Below are positions 1 to 11,814 of a DNA stretch of 64,000 nt, piece by piece. The DNA is from Acanthochlamys bracteata. Its lineage: Eukaryota > Streptophyta > Magnoliopsida > Pandanales > Velloziaceae. The translations under genes were made by a program, and so were the position numbers. Each line of letters starts with the position of its first letter. Positions within the stretch are counted from its first letter, which is position 1. A model generated the notes under the pieces. It ran no database searches, was not told the origin of the DNA, and saw only the letters and a list, made by a program, of their open reading frames with translations. Location of the stretch: NCBI GenBank assembly GCA_019914995.1, contig CM034128.1, positions 6,264,501 through 6,328,500 on the forward strand, written 5' to 3'.

Positions 1-147
1 TTTAATCTAATTATTAAATCGTTAGATTAGGATTAACAATTTTGATCTATATAAATATATTGGATGGGTTAGGATTGAGCGATTTTGGTCGGATATTAAA
101 TTGGATTGACCAGAACACGATCTGTCAACCTAAATTGCCACCTCTAC
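1..147 (-). repeat. Partial hAT-type non-autonomous element end
   Basis: Read on the minus strand, the segment starts with a GAGGTGGCAATTT-like terminus and continues with short phrases such as CAATCCTAACCCATCC and ATTTATATAG. The same phrases occur in the complete 535-bp element at 40370-40904, whose ends are TAGGGGTGGCAA and TTGGCACCCCTA. Only the part inside the window is seen, so the other end and the target duplication cannot be checked. It lies in the intron upstream of the first visible POT1 exon. Confidence 0.5.
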
Positions 148-335
148 AGAAGGATTAGAAGTTTTATTGTCTTAGGATTTCTTAGATGTCAAGGTATTTC
201 CTAATTTATGACGGCTAATTTTATTGGGGGAACCTGTCCAAATGGTTGCACTAATTTTGTAAGTTTTAGTTTTTTATGTTTATGTTTGATGCACCAAGTT
301 TACTACGGAATGTCTTGAACCTATTCATGCTGCAG

Positions 336-925
336 GTGACTCACAAGTTCAAGACTGTTGTGCGCTTTATAGCAGTATATCCAGTGCATCCTGAGCAATT
401 TCGCTGTCCAGAAGGATATTATCGACTTCGAGTGACTTTGGAAGATCCAACTGCAAGAATTAATGCATACATTTACAAAGAAGAAGGGGTAACTCTTACT
501 CTGTATTCACTTTATCCTTTCCCTCTTAATTTCTTTGTTAAATCAATAGTCAACTTTGGATTGCTCCACAACACAACCGTAGTCTTTTGCAGTACAGCAA
601 TTACTTAAATAATCTTGAGAACATGTTTTGGAAGCAAGCATTTTTTTCCTCTTTGTATTTTTAACCCTTGATTTTATAAGTTTAACAAAACATTTTTATG
701 AATTTTGTGGTCTCATAGGTGAAATTTTTTGGCGGTTATCCATCAGCCGAGGAAGTAGCTTGCAAGATGAGTTTGCTGCTTGGGATAACTGATGTTCGAG
801 GAGAGAGAATGCCTGATAGAAACCCACCATGGGTTTATTGCTGTCTGAAATCAGTTTATGCGGACAAGAATGACCCTTGGGGAAGTAGGGTATACCGAAT
901 CTTTGGCACCTCCTTGGTTGGTTGA
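336..925 (+). CDS. POT1: POT1 (protection of telomeres 1), last two coding exons, 5' end outside window
   Basis: Two exons, 336-488 (51 codons) and 719-925 (68 codons plus TGA), join in phase 0 across a GT-AG intron of 230 bp; acceptors are CTGCAG|GTG and CATAG|GTG and the donor is GGG|GTAACT. The joined product carries the carboxy-terminal signature of plant POT1: a VVRFIAVYP / YRLRVTLEDPTARI stretch, FFGGYPS, and the NPPWVYCCLKS ... DPWGSR.YRIFGT.LVG tail. POT1 binds single-stranded telomeric DNA or, in some plants, the telomerase RNP; the amino-terminal OB folds lie upstream of the window. The final residues LVG then stop match where I expect the family to end, so the 3' end is probably intact. 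Paralogue (POT1a or POT1b type) cannot be decided from this part. No disabling change is seen. Confidence 0.85.
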
Positions 926-1090
926 AGACTTTGCAGCTCTTCGTTCGTCTTTTATCAAGAGAGAATTGTATCTATGATCAGATTGTAAGTAATGATGTCA
1001 GGATATCATATTGAAAGACGGTTCAAGTTTCATGGTTAATTTCTTTCAGACATTTAGTTTCTTTTTATGTTGTACAGAGAATTTATATCG

Positions 1091-1247
1091 CATTCTTGCC
1101 TTGAACGGTGCATAACGATTCCCATTTCAAATTTATTAAATTTATTCAAATTTCAATGAATAGTTGAAGTACCATAAAATTATATCGCCCTGCTGACTGT
1201 TATGGACATTCTTGCCTTGAACGGTGCATACCAATTCCCATTTCAAA
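1091..1247 (+). repeat. Direct duplication (about 40 bp, offset 116) 3' of POT1
   Basis: CATTCTTGCCTTGAACGGTG with following sequence occurs at 1091-1131 and again at 1207-1247 with a few substitutions. This looks like a local tandem duplication in the 3' flank of POT1. The stretch 926-1700 holds no coding sequence I can recognise and includes the POT1 3' untranslated region. Confidence 0.75.
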
Positions 1248-1970
1248 TATTTAATCAACTCTTTTACAAATCGAAGGTCGATTGTGATCTGCGCATTATT
1301 TTGCGCATTATTGGTCAGTAAAGATTATATCAAGTAGGAGTTATTATTTCAGGCAAGGGATATTCATAGTAAAGTTAAGCATATTTACTGTGCATTATTC
1401 GTCAGTAATGATGCTGAATTTTACTACGAATACTTGTGGCCAAAAATAACCACTCACACTTGAACTCATATAAACAACATCAGGCCTCATATGTTTCAAG
1501 ATTTGTGTTTGTTGTGAATATACAAGGGCAGCCGTACTAGTGCAACACATTCGATGATGAGTAGAAACTGCATATATTGACTTGGGCTATCGGGGAATGA
1601 TTGTAGATCTTCAAAGGTCATATCATCGTACACATGTTGGCCCCTTATTTGCAACCCCTTGTTGGTTTGGTCACAGGAGTCTCTATTAGAGGAGACAAGC
1701 CCGTGCTTTGTTGTGGCTATGTTCTTTTTCTTCTTTTTACCTCAAAATTAAAAGAACAAAATTGTATAAGAAAAAAGTTATTTGTACATATTTCTACCGT
1801 TTAATACAATTGGTTATGGCCCTTGATTTATGTGCATGGAAGGCATCGCGGCGGAGATTGTTTGATTGCTCATTCTTGTATTGTTCCAGTGCCGCCTTGG
1901 AAGATCAACTCATTGAATTCAAACACTTGCACTAATTATTTCCTCCCAAGGCCGAAATCAAGATGGTGAC

Positions 1971-2134
1971 TTGAGTCTGAGAAGGATGTTTTTCCGTTTG
2001 GTTGTACGACTATTGCTATGTTTAATCCTACAACTGATAACTAGTTATATAAATTTTGGAATAATGGTAATCATGTCTGTCATTTGAGTCTGAGAAGGAT
2101 GTTTTTCGTTTGTCTTCCCAGCTATGTTTAATCC
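1971..2134 (+). repeat. Direct duplication (about 55 bp, offset 113)
   Basis: TTGAGTCTGAGAAGGATGTT followed by a CGTTTG...CTATGTTTAATCC block is present at 1971-2028 and again at 2084-2134, with small indels between the copies. No terminal inverted repeats are seen. The offset is close to that of the 1091/1207 duplication. Confidence 0.75.
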
Positions 2135-2379
2135 TTTCATGTTTTGTGCTTTCGTTCAGTCTCTTGTCGGAAAGAGTGGAAAAAGTCACCATTGAGTTAG
2201 ACCTAGCTTTGGCCTGCCATCCATCGATCTTCTGCTTTGACATCCAAAAGCACGATTTTTTAAACCTACTTTCGAAACAAAAAAGAGGGTAGTTGGAGTC
2301 TCACTACAGTCGCAACAATGTAGAATACGATGAGTGAGTAGCTGATTCCTTTGTTTGTCATTCCGGTTGATGGATTCCA

Positions 2380-3480
2380 TCAATCTTCTTACTTTAGTCC
2401 ACATAGTCCGTACTTCTAACTATTGCCTTCTTGTCTACTTGCAGTCCCTTGGCTAATTATTTGACAGGAATATCTCAGACAACACGCGTATCCTCATCTC
2501 TCTTGAGGAAGCTTACTGTAATTCTCCTAAAGATGTAAATAAGGATTGGTAAAAATTTGTTCCTCTTTCTCGTTCGAGTGCCTTTTTCTATTCCAAGTTG
2601 GTCATCCGTCTCCCTTCTTCAAAAGCACTTAACACTTTTACAGCTATTTTTGCCCCAATCAAGCGTACCAATCATTGAACGAAAAACTTCTATAAATTTT
2701 TTACAACTACTTGTTTCTCTTTGCATTTCGTTTGTCCGGGAATCTGAACCTCCCCATTCCTTTGACCAAGGGGTCCTCGAACCGGAGAAGAATGAATGTT
2801 TGGTAGCTTTAGTGTGCATTTGACAGTACGTTCCTCAAAAATTCTTTTCTAATTTTTATAACATTCTATATAATTTATTTAAAAATTTAGAAAGTATAAA
2901 ACTTTTTATATAATAAGATCTTATTATTGCTGATATTTTTATTATATTGTAGATAAAAAAATAGAGCTTGTTTATTCAAATAGGATAAAAATACTTTCTG
3001 TTCCATAAAAACATTTTTTGAAAACACTCCCAACATTTTCTTAGCCATTGGTTGAATGAAGCGAAGCGATCTTTGGGACCGAGATTTTCCTCTTTGATCT
3101 GAATCGCCGTGTTCAACCCCTCCAACTTATGGCTTTTCCTAGGTACAATGATAGGCTATCGCAGTTGAAACACTTCTTTCACTCTTTATAGAATACTTTC
3201 CTTTCCAAAGCTTTTCCTTGCGCCTGCGAATGCTCTACTAAGGGTGAGCACTATTGATGATGTACTATTTAAGCAAAAAATTGACCGATTGCAATTCGTG
3301 TTTAGAATAAATAGTCAATTATTTTTATTGAGTTTACCGTTTTGTGCAAGGTTAAGCAATGACCTATTACGCCTCTTAAAAATGAAAGGAATTGATACTT
3401 CCTTATTAAGAGAGAAAAGAGAGTCCGTTGAAGATTTACTCGCTTACTAAAATTTTTACTTGTTAATAGTTTTCCCTAAG
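2380..3480. other. More GC-rich non-genic stretch, possibly organelle-derived
   Basis: The stretch is less AT-biased than its flanks and contains short open frames without recognisable domains (for example 2557-2823 and 3244-3450 on +). Phrases such as CCTTGCGCCTGCGAATGCTC and CCAAGGGGTCCTCGAACCGG resemble plant mitochondrial intergenic DNA in texture, but I could not match them to a named mitochondrial gene. Between about 2826 and 3010 it is interrupted by very AT-rich DNA. The nuclear-mitochondrial origin is an inference only. Confidence 0.25.
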
Positions 3481-5097
3481 ATATTGATATGAAGTAGTAC
3501 AATAATAGTATAGAATCCACGCAAATGATTCCAATGAGTCTCTGCTTAGTTGTTGTTGTGTTCAGTTTTAGTACCATTAAATAAATTAATTAAATGCTTA
3601 TAAGGAAGGAAAATGTAGAAATAATGTAAATTCTTATAGAGAGAGTCGATGTTATGCTTTAAAGATTTCAATGCCAAAACATCACAAGAATGATTTTGTA
3701 ATAACTGTAACCTTATGGATTGTAAGAAATAGTGGCCATTACATGCAATGTTTCTTCCTTAGGGTTTTTTTTTCTTTTCTTCTTCTTCTTTTCTCATTTT
3801 TCTGCCCTAACCCATCAGCCGCCACTGCTCCGGCTCCTCTCCGGCGTGAAATCAACCCCTTTCCCGCGATATTCACTTCATTTCATCTTCTCAAGCCATC
3901 CTCCTTCTCATTTCTGGTAGTCCTTATCAATTCCGGCGAGCTACGCCGTGCGGAACAAATTTTTAAAATTTGTCCGGCTATTTTGCCGGCGTTCCGGCGA
4001 CGGTGAGTAGTTAGAAACATTCCTCTCAAATTGCTAAGCCTTTTCCATCATTTAATTGCATTGATTTTCAGCTCCGGCGATTGATATCGCGTGAGTTCGC
4101 CGCCGAACGTAATTTCGTCGATTCCGGCCACCGGCGACAAAATTAAAACTCGTCGTTCATTCTATTGGATTCTACTAGCGGTATTGGTCATTTTTACTGC
4201 CTTGAACGCATTTGGCCGGAACCCTAGCTAGCCGGAATCCGGCGAACTTTTCTGGTGAACTTTCCGGTGACCTAATTAGGTGAGTTAAAAATACCTGCAT
4301 CGCGTATTTGAGATTGTTGTTAGATAAATTATTAATTCGTTTCGTTTTAGAAAATCGTTGGATTGAAAATACGTGACTTGTTGCCGATTCAAGTCGTTTT
4401 AGCATTCGATCGTCTCACATCGTCGGTAAGCTTCTTGGATTCGTTAGTTAGTACTTATTGTGTAGTGGATTAGGAATTTGAATAAACCGTTGAACGAATG
4501 AAATTCTACAATGGTTCACCGTATGCTATTAAACCTTGGATTCAAACTTAGTTAGATATTTATTACAAGTATTTGATTTAGCTTTCATTAGCGTGCTTAT
4601 TATTGAATATGCCCGTATGCACGTTAGGTGGTACGAATGACTTGAATTCGGACGGTGCGGCTTAGAGTTGACAGTTGATATAAATACTTGCTTGGACTAC
4701 AGGTGAGGGTTACCGTGCCACCTTTTCTTCCTAAATTAACATTAGGCTTTCGGCACAGGTAGCATTCACTTTGGAAATTCCGGCGTACTTTGTCATTCTC
4801 TTTATATATTTTGATTTATCCTTCATACTACATATGCCTGTACATGCTTAGGTTTATTTTACATTATGTTTATAGTTAGTATTAGTATGTTTGCATATTA
4901 TAGATTATGTGGCATAATTATGAGAATATACTATATACATGTCAATATTGTTCTTTCATATATGCATAATTATGATCATGATAGCATTGAAGGCATTGGG
5001 CATAGCATGTTCATTGAATGAAAACCTATTATGTTGCATCTACTTGTTAAAGACTGTCGTAACCTATTTTATTATATATGTTGAATGAGATATGGAT

Positions 5098-5277
5098 ACG
5101 GTGGGTCCCAGGAGATACTGGGCACCGAAATAGATAGCCGATGGGTCTCAGGATATACTGGGCATCGAATTATAAGTTATGGATTGTCGGTGGGTCCCAG
5201 GACATACTGGGCACCGAGCTATGATGATATTATTTGCCGGTGGGTCCCAAGACATATTGGGTACCGAGCTTACCTGT
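5098..5277 (+). repeat. Four-unit hairpin minisatellite in left palindrome arm
   Basis: Four imperfect units of the type CGGTGGGTCCCAG-n-CTGGGCACCG are spaced by variable AT-rich linkers. Inside each unit CGGTG/CACCG and CCCAG/CTGGG can pair, so every unit is its own small hairpin. The array reads as an open frame by chance; nothing suggests it is translated. Confidence 0.7.
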
Positions 5278-6856
5278 AGTTTGATATATATAAACGTATT
5301 ACGTATGTATGCTTATATGATATATTCGATAGTGTGATGTGAATTGGAAAAGTGATATCACTCGATCACCTATTTTGTATGATTGTGACACTTGATGCAT
5401 CCGTATACATTATTACATATATTTGCTTGCATGGGTGCACTATATATATGTAAATGTATTATAGTCTTGAGAGTGTCGCATAACATTGTTTCATATTATC
5501 GTATATCTCTGCTAAGAACTGAGTCGGTATGGGACGATTCAAGACTTAGTAGAATCTGATCTGATCTATCGTTGCATCTGCTTCATGTAGATAGTACTAT
5601 AATGCCTATTTAATGCATTATCTAAATTAGGCATTCTCATTGCTTTACCTCACCGAGACCGGGCTCACCTCTTTTTCTCTTCTTTGGCCTCCCGGATAGG
5701 TCGGCTAAGGGCGCCGATTAGACTCGATATTGCTGGACCGAGAGCGTACGGAAGGTATTTGATAAATCTTCTGCCATGTAGTTAGCTCTGTAATTCTCGA
5801 AGGGCATTGACTTTTTTTTACTTTATTGTATTTGGTATTACGATGGTATTTATTTTGGATTGTAATAGGTCTTTGGGTACTCTGTAGCCCATAGATATTT
5901 TTTGTTGGTTTTAGTATTTATATGATTTTGTTTATTTGTTCTGCTTTTGTCGTTATTAAATGATTTATTGTGGTACAGTTTTTCACTTGAAATTATAGGG
6001 AAGATTTTATGAAATTTTATGTATTTTTTTTTTGGAGATATTATTTGGTGAACCGTTTATGATGTTTTGGGTTTTCACTTGAAAAAAAATACATAAAATT
6101 TCCGCAAAATCTTCCCTATAATTTCAAGTGAAAACCTGTACCACAATAAATCACTTAATAACGACAAAACAGAACAAATAAACAAAATCATATAAATACT
6201 AAAACCAACAAAATATCTATACTACGGTAGAGTCACCAAAGACCTATTACAATCCAAAATAAATACCATCGTAATACCAAATACAATAAAGTAAAAAAAA
6301 AGTCAATGCCCTTCGAGAATTACAGAGCTAACTACATGGCAGAAGATTTATCAAATACCTTCCGTGACGCCTCCTACCCAAAGAATATCGAGTCTAATCA
6401 CGCCTGCTAGCTTCCTCGACCTATCCGAGGAGGCCAAAGATGAGAAAAGAGGGTGAGCCTACCTCAAAGAGGTAAAACAAATAGAATGCCCAATTTAGAT
6501 AATGCATTAAATAGGCATTATAGTACTATCTACATGAAGCGATGCAACGATAGATCGATCGATTCTACTAAGTCTTGAATCGCCCCATACCGACTCGGCT
6601 TCTTAGCAGAGATATACGATAATATGAAATAAATGTTATGCGACACTTCAAGACTATAATACATTTACATATATATAGTGCACCCATGCAAGCAAATATA
6701 TGTAATAATGTATACGGATGCATCAAGTGTCACAATCATACAAAATAAAGGATCGAAAGATATCACTTTTTCAATTCACATCACACTATCGAATATATCA
6801 TATAAGCATACATACGTAATACGCTTATATATATCAAACCACAGGTAAGCTCGGTG

Positions 6857-7022
6857 CCCAATATGTCTTGGGACCCACCGGCAAATAATATCATCATAGC
6901 TCGGTGCCCAGTATGTCCTGGGACCCATCGGCAATCCATAACTTATAATTCGATGCCCAGTATATCCTGAGACCCATCGGCTATCTATTTCGGTGCCCAG
7001 TATCTCCTGGGACCCACCGTAT
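6857..7022 (-). repeat. Hairpin minisatellite, mirror copy in right arm
   Basis: This is the inverted counterpart of the left-arm array, again with four CGGTGGGTCCCAG...CTGGGCACCG-type units on the minus strand and a few substitutions (for example a TCGG/CCGA change in one unit). Unit number and order are the same in both arms, so the array was present before the two arms were combined. Confidence 0.7.
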
Positions 7023-9351
7023 CCATATCTCATTCAACATATATAATAAAATAGGTTACGACAGTCTTTAACAAGTAGATGCAACATAATAGGTTTTCAT
7101 TCAATGAACATACTATGCCCAATGCCTTCAACGCTATCATGATCATAATTATGCATATATGAAAGAACAATATTGACATGTATATAGTATATTCTCATAA
7201 TTATGCCACATAGTCTACAATATGCAAACATACTAATACTAACTATAAACATGATGTAAAATAAACCTAAGCATGTACAGGCATATGTAGCATGAAGGAT
7301 AAATCAAAATATATAAAGAGAATGGCAAAGTACGCCGGAATTTCCAAAGTGAATGCTACCTGTGCCGAAAGCCTAATGTTAATTTAGGAAGAAAAGGTAG
7401 CACGGTAACCCTCACCTGTAGTCCAAGCAAGTATTTATATCAACTGTCAACTCTAAGCCGCACCGTCCGAATTCAAGTCATTCGTACCACCTAACGTGCA
7501 TACGGGCATATTCAATAATAAGCACGCTAATGAAAGCTAAATCAAATACTTGTAATAAATATCTAACTAAGTTTGAATCCAAGGTTTAATAGCATACGGT
7601 GAACCATTGTAGAATTTCATTCGTTCAACGGTTTATTCAAATTCCTAATCTACTACACAATAAGCACTAACTAACGAATCCAAGAAGCTTACCGACGATG
7701 TGAGACGATCGAATGCTAAAACGACTTGAATCGGCAACAAGTCACGTATTTTCAATCCAACGATTTCCTAAAACGAAACGAATTAATAATTTATCTAACA
7801 ACAATCTCAAATACGCGATGCAAGTATTTTTAACTCACCTAATTAGGTCACCGGAAAGTTCACCGGAAAAGTTCGCCGGATTCCGGCTAGCTAGGGTTTC
7901 GGCCAAATGCGTTCAAGGCAGTAAAAATGACCAATACCGCTAGTAGAATCCAATAGAATGAACGACGAGTTTTAATTTTGTCGCCGGTGGCCGGAATCGA
8001 CGAAATTACGTTCGGCGGCGAACTCACGCGATATCAATCGCCGGAGCTGAAAATCAATGCAATTAAATGATGGAAAAGGCTTAGCAATTTGAGAGGAATG
8101 TTTCTAACTACTCACCGTCACCGGAACGCCGGCAAAATGGCCGGACAAATTTTAAAAATTTGTTCCGCACGGCGTAGCTCGCCGGAATTGATAAGGACTA
8201 CCGGAAATGAGAAGGAGGATGGCTTGAGAAGATGAAATGAAGTGAATATCGCGGGAAAGGGGTTGATTTCACGCCGGAGAGGAGCCGGAGCAGTGGCGGC
8301 TGATGGGTTAGGACAGAAAAATGAGAAAGGAAGAAGAAGAAAAGAAAAAAAAACACTAAGGAAGAAATATTGCATGTAAGGGCCACTATTTCTTACAATA
8401 GCTTCCTGCAGTCCATAAGGTTACAGTTATTACAGATTTCTTAGCTCATTTTATATGTCCTTATGAAATTATATATTTTGCAATTGATAATTGTTCTAAT
8501 CTATATAAATGAGAAAAATAAATCTTAGGAAATGGTTTTTAATGTGGTAACTTACCATTAGAATTTGTAGATTTGTAATTTTATGAAGTGTGACTATTCC
8601 TTATAAAAAAATTACATAATTGAATAGAAATTAAAATTATTTTAAGTTGTTACAACGATTCAAACTCATAATCATAAATAAAATTTCAATTATTTATGTG
8701 CTAACCATTAACACTAAACATAAATTGGACTTTATTATTTGAGTTCTATTGTTTATATAGAGTTTTAGAAAGTGAAATATAAAAGGATGTAAAACACATA
8801 AGCATCTTACCATTGACTCTATTTCTTTTACTACAATATATAAGGATGTTCTTTATTCATTTTGATAGTCATGTTTCAAGCAGAATTAAATTTGTTAACA
8901 AAACACATGCAATTTTAACTTCTAAGATAATTTCTAAAAATCTAAATGCCAAATTTCAAAAGTAAACATTAATATTGCCAAAATTGTTAGAAAATATAGC
9001 TTTTTGCGAATGATATAGCCTTAATAGATTTACGCATCAACACGAAGCTGAACTTCTTTTCTCTGAAAATTTCAAGATTTTTTGAGTACACTACCAATAT
9101 AAGATTTGAAGATTAAAGAAAGCATACTAACAGGGTAAGGAAATGTACAAAGAATAGAATTTAATATATATGCGAAAACTTGGAGGATTGGAAATGATTA
9201 AATTGCAGGGAACGACATATATCATGTATCAATACATTGTATAATATGAATTTCAAAAGATTTAAATGAGCTAAGGGAGAGAAATCATAGATAAAATTGG
9301 AAAAAAATCAAATGCGATTACTAAAGAATTTTAATGATTTGAAATGCTTGA

Positions 9352-9533
9352 CCTACGGATAGCAATATATGACCCGATCCGAAAATTCAACCGAAGACCG
9401 ACTCATTTAATTGGGATTAGGGTTGAAAAATTTGATGCGTATAAAATATATAGATTGAGATAGGGTTGAACGAATTTGTTCCGATTATTAAATAGGTTGA
9501 TCAGAAATTGATCCGCCAACCTGATTGCCATCT
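9352..9533. repeat. Short hAT-type non-autonomous relic
   Basis: The left side has GATAGCAATATATGACCCG and the right side ends CCTGATTGCCATCTCTT, an imperfect inverted pair related to the GGTGGCAAT...ATTGCCACC ends of this family. The interior has the same AGGGTTGAACGAATTTG and TTATTAAATAGGTTGAT phrases as 1-147 and 10050-10227. No clean 8-bp target duplication is visible. Confidence 0.5.
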
Positions 9534-10049
9534 CTTGAAGGAACAACTCTTTTCTAGTTTTTCTTTACCGTATAATAAACTTTTGACAATAAAAAAATAC
9601 GATAATAGTAATTTATAAATTATTAAATTATATTGTATTTATAATTAGTTTTTTACTTTCATGCCTTAGTAAAATAGTGTAGGATGAAAATTATAATATT
9701 ATCGAAAGTATTATTATATAGGTGTTTCTTTAATGACGAATTTAGATTCTGTATAGAAAAACTTTTTTCAAAAATTTGTTAGATAGCCATGTTTATTAAA
9801 ATTTTTATCGAAATTATTAATATGTATTTATAATCATAAAATTTCAGCTGTCACCACATATTTTTAAAAATAAAAAATAAAACTTTTTTGGATATTTTAA
9901 GAACCGATGAAGATATTAAGCAATGCACATCTTGAAAGACACTCACTATATCTCTTTAGTTAGAATATCGTGCACTTTCATTCCAACTAATTTTATAATT
10001 CGCTCAAGCTTGAAAGTGTAGTATCAAAAATTAAAAATTAAAAATTATA

Positions 10050-10227
10050 ATTATTAAATAAGTTGATCCGAATTTGACCCAGTTATTAAATATGTTGGAT
10101 TATGATTGATAATTTTGATCCGTATAAATTTATAGGTAGGGTTAGGATTGAATGAATTTGATTGATTATTAAATAAGTCGATCTGAAACTAATCCACACC
10201 CAAATCCATCCCTACTTAGACCACTAA
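10050..10227. repeat. Second hAT-type non-autonomous relic
   Basis: This segment carries the family phrases TTGATCCGTATAAATTTATA, GTTAGGATTGAATGAATTTG and a right end reading CCAAATCCATCCCTAC. It lies about 520 bp from the previous relic in the same orientation. The left boundary is uncertain. Confidence 0.45.
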
Positions 10228-11530
10228 TTGGATAGAACCAAATAAAGAAAGAAAAGAGAGAAGAAACAAAAAAGAGTTGTTAGTTAGTTGGAGCAAGGAG
10301 GTTTTCTTTTGTCTTTGAAGGAGTCGAACACAGGTTGGAAAAAAATCTTTTAAATGGACTTTGTAAAGCGAATATAATTTTAAACATAATTTGCAAAATC
10401 AATTTACTGCAAATAGAAATTACAAATTTTGTTACACTTGTGATTTGCAAGACACACTATTTTAAATAATTTACTATATCAATCACTTTTAGTTATAATT
10501 TATAAAATCGGGTGAGCTTTAGTAATGTAGCACAATACCAATATCTTCTAGAGGGAAAAGTTACCATGAGATTATGATTAATAAAATGAAACTGCACTTT
10601 GAAAAGAGATTCTTTTATACTTTATTAGAATTTTAGCCTATGAGATTTGGTCCAATACTTCTTTCTGGATTAAATGCATACATTGATATTACCTTTAAAT
10701 ATTAATAGATGACAGTGATATTTTAACTTGGAACTTACTTAACCAAGCATTCGAAACATAAGGCAAATGTGAAGGAAAATATTTGACTTGTATAGATAAA
10801 AGCATCATTAAATATTTATAGAGTTAATATTAAGTCGTCTTTAAAAGGATATAGGTAGAAATGCTCTTGTTGGTAAATTATGTTCAGGTTTGTTGCTAAA
10901 ACAAATTAATCATTTGGGGAGCAAAGGATTAAAGAGATCCTTTTCAATTTAGAAGTAGAATAAATAATGTGCCAAATTTATCATTCTTCTTATTGCTATC
11001 TTAGTAAATGTTAAGATGTTCACATAAATATCCAGATAATTTAGGTTTGATTATGCAAATATTGAGATATTTAGATTTGATACTAGCGAAGGATTATTTA
11101 AAATTTGTGTTTTCTTTTTTATTTTGACAGCTTTATCTAACCATCTATCCTAAAAAGACTAAAGTATTCTCAAGAAAGCTTTTAACATTCTCTAGATTTG
11201 CTTCTTTACATTGTGACATTTCAGCTACAAGCATTTATCTAAATATACAGAAATATTACGCAATTTAAGGAGACGAGAGGATCAAGTTTAGAATATGTTT
11301 AAGATTAACTGGGGAGCGTGACGTACGAGTTTGAGATCACCTTCATTTGAAGGTGTAATAAACCATAAAATATAACTTTGGTTGGTTTATATCATGACCT
11401 TTATTATTTTAAATAAATAAATAAATAATATTTATTAGATTACTCAAATACGATATTGAAGGATTTAGCGCACCATCCATTTAAAATTATCTTAACTGAA
11501 CTCTAGTTAGCTCAAGCCTTTTATGAAGTT

Positions 11531-11534
11531 TATT

Positions 11535-11573
<39 letters not shown>

Positions 11574-11630
11574 ATTATTATTATTATTGTTATTATTATT
11601 ATTATATTATTATTATTATTAGTATTATTT
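11531..11630. repeat. (AAT)n/(ATT)n compound microsatellite forming a palindrome
   Basis: About 45 bp of imperfect AAT repeats run directly into about 55 bp of ATT repeats, so the locus is an imperfect inverted repeat with potential for a long hairpin. No gene is associated. Confidence 0.9.
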
Positions 11631-11814
11631 TTTTTATTCTATTATATATGGCACGGGGAGTAAGGTTCTTATTAGAAAATAAACTATCAAATTGATGTGG
11701 AGATTAATCGTGAATCCTATTAATGAAAGAATTTGTTTACGGTATATCTCTGTAATTCCCCCAATCTAAATAAAGAGTAATTGTGTCAATGAAAATTTTC
11801 TTATAGTATGTTTA

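Larger units (their letters stand above)
3697..8434. mobile_element. 4.7-kb palindromic LTR-like element with 5-bp target duplication
   Basis: The left arm (3697-about 6035) and right arm (about 6084-8434) are inverted copies of about 2.35 kb, nearly identical over most of their length, with a spacer of about 48 bp. The outer ends read TGTAATAACTG ... CAGTTATTACA, so the unit starts TG and ends CA. It is flanked by GATTT at 3692-3696 and GATTT at 8435-8439. A TG..CA unit with a 5-bp duplication is the hallmark of integrase-mediated LTR-retroelement insertion. Each arm holds a CCGGCG-rich leader-like segment with open frames (such as 3732-4006) and a hairpin minisatellite; neither looks like a real protein gene. 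The arms differ by scattered substitutions and one divergent patch, so a simple assembly mirror is unlikely. I read it as two LTR-like copies joined tail to tail; a large foldback DNA transposon is the alternative. Confidence 0.75.
8440..11530. other. AT-rich intergenic DNA without recognisable genes
   Basis: No frame of useful length and no protein similarity is seen on either strand. Apart from the two hAT-like relics listed separately, the stretch is low-complexity A/T-rich sequence. Confidence 0.6.

Noticed and set aside
1708-1935. 75-codon frame downstream of POT1
   Set aside because: Composition is that of A/T-rich intergenic DNA, with no domain.
5085-5279. Frame with repeated RWV..Y.G-type units, mirrored at 6776-7033
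   Set aside because: It is the chance translation of the hairpin minisatellite in the palindrome arms; linkers vary and no start or homologue supports a protein.
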